From positions 1 to 5,862 of the forward strand of contig CAMYKE010000285.1 of assembly GCA_947258895.1 (NCBI GenBank): a DNA stretch of 5,862 nt. The letters are read 5' to 3'. The stretch's first letter is position 1, and each line of letters opens with the position of its first letter. Origin of the DNA: an uncultured Pseudomonadales bacterium (GTDB taxonomy: Bacteria > Pseudomonadota > Gammaproteobacteria > Pseudomonadales > IMCC2047). The notes under the pieces were generated by a model that had not been told where the DNA came from, did no database searches, and saw only the letters and a list, made by a program, of their open reading frames with translations. Shown piece after piece: positions 5,828-5,862 of the stretch. Position numbers and translations under genes: made by a program.

Positions 5828-5862
5828 ATGCCCATGACCCTGAATGTGAACGGTGTCGATCA
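5828..5862 (+). CDS. Start of a [2Fe-2S]-binding small subunit, isoquinoline 1-oxidoreductase type (partial)
   Basis: Only eleven codons are present, reading MPMTLNVNGVD, before the window ends. The pattern Met-x-x-Thr-Leu-x-Val-Asn-Gly is how the small iron-sulfur subunits of xanthine-dehydrogenase-family molybdenum hydroxylases begin, such as the alpha subunit of isoquinoline 1-oxidoreductase; the first strand and turn of the plant-type ferredoxin domain follow it. If so, the subunit would carry two [2Fe-2S] clusters and pass electrons from a molybdopterin subunit encoded downstream. A good AGGAG supports the start. With so few residues the family is a suggestion; a ferredoxin or other beta-grasp protein is possible. 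Confidence 0.52.
   Translation, partial: MPMTLNVNGVD

Noticed and set aside
1..5862. CRISPR arrays, tRNA or rRNA genes, insertion sequences
   Set aside because: No regularly spaced repeats, no cloverleaf or rRNA-like stretches and no transposase motifs or terminal repeats were seen by eye.

Overview
The window looks like accessory sequence from a Gram-negative, probably marine-type gammaproteobacterial, chromosome. This is inferred from a TonB-dependent receptor with a LEEVVVTAQ start, several exported enzymes with Sec or Tat-like signals, a lipoprotein, Shine-Dalgarno sites of the AGGAG type and a moderate GC content. Nothing in the sequence fixes the genus.

Layout. At the left edge is the start of a leftward exported metallo-beta-lactamase-fold hydrolase (1-325, cut by the window). 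A 345-base divergent spacer follows, then a rightward small lipoprotein of unknown family (671-1231). Next comes a leftward group read from right to left: an exported flavodoxin (3075-3764), an exported cupin of the mandelonitrile-lyase/carboxymuconolactone-decarboxylase-associated type (2383-2892), an NTF2-like (DUF4440-type) domain in a shifted frame overlapping the cupin's 3' end (2079-2414), and, after a 353-base gap with its own candidate promoter, a small VOC/glyoxalase-fold protein (1360-1725). Divergent from the flavodoxin is a decayed TonB-dependent receptor (4055-5188). It keeps one frame through two in-frame TAG codons and loses most of its barrel. The last 640 bases before the right edge hold no recognisable gene. 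They end at a well-formed ribosome binding site and the first codons of what looks like a [2Fe-2S] small subunit of a molybdenum hydroxylase (isoquinoline 1-oxidoreductase type).

How the genes may fit together. The flavodoxin, cupin, NTF2-like and VOC proteins are small redox, lyase or binding domains often found together in small-molecule or aromatic catabolism loci. With the outer-membrane receptor remnant and the hydroxylase subunit they suggest a locus for uptake and oxidation of an aromatic or heterocyclic compound, part of which is decaying. This is inference from context; no substrate can be read from the sequence.

The points most worth a second look are the broken cupin/NTF2 fusion with a possible TTG restart, the two amber codons in the receptor (TAG ends none of the five complete genes), the Tat-like signal on the flavodoxin, and two repeat patterns in the spacers around the receptor. 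I did not find convincing evidence of an entirely new system.
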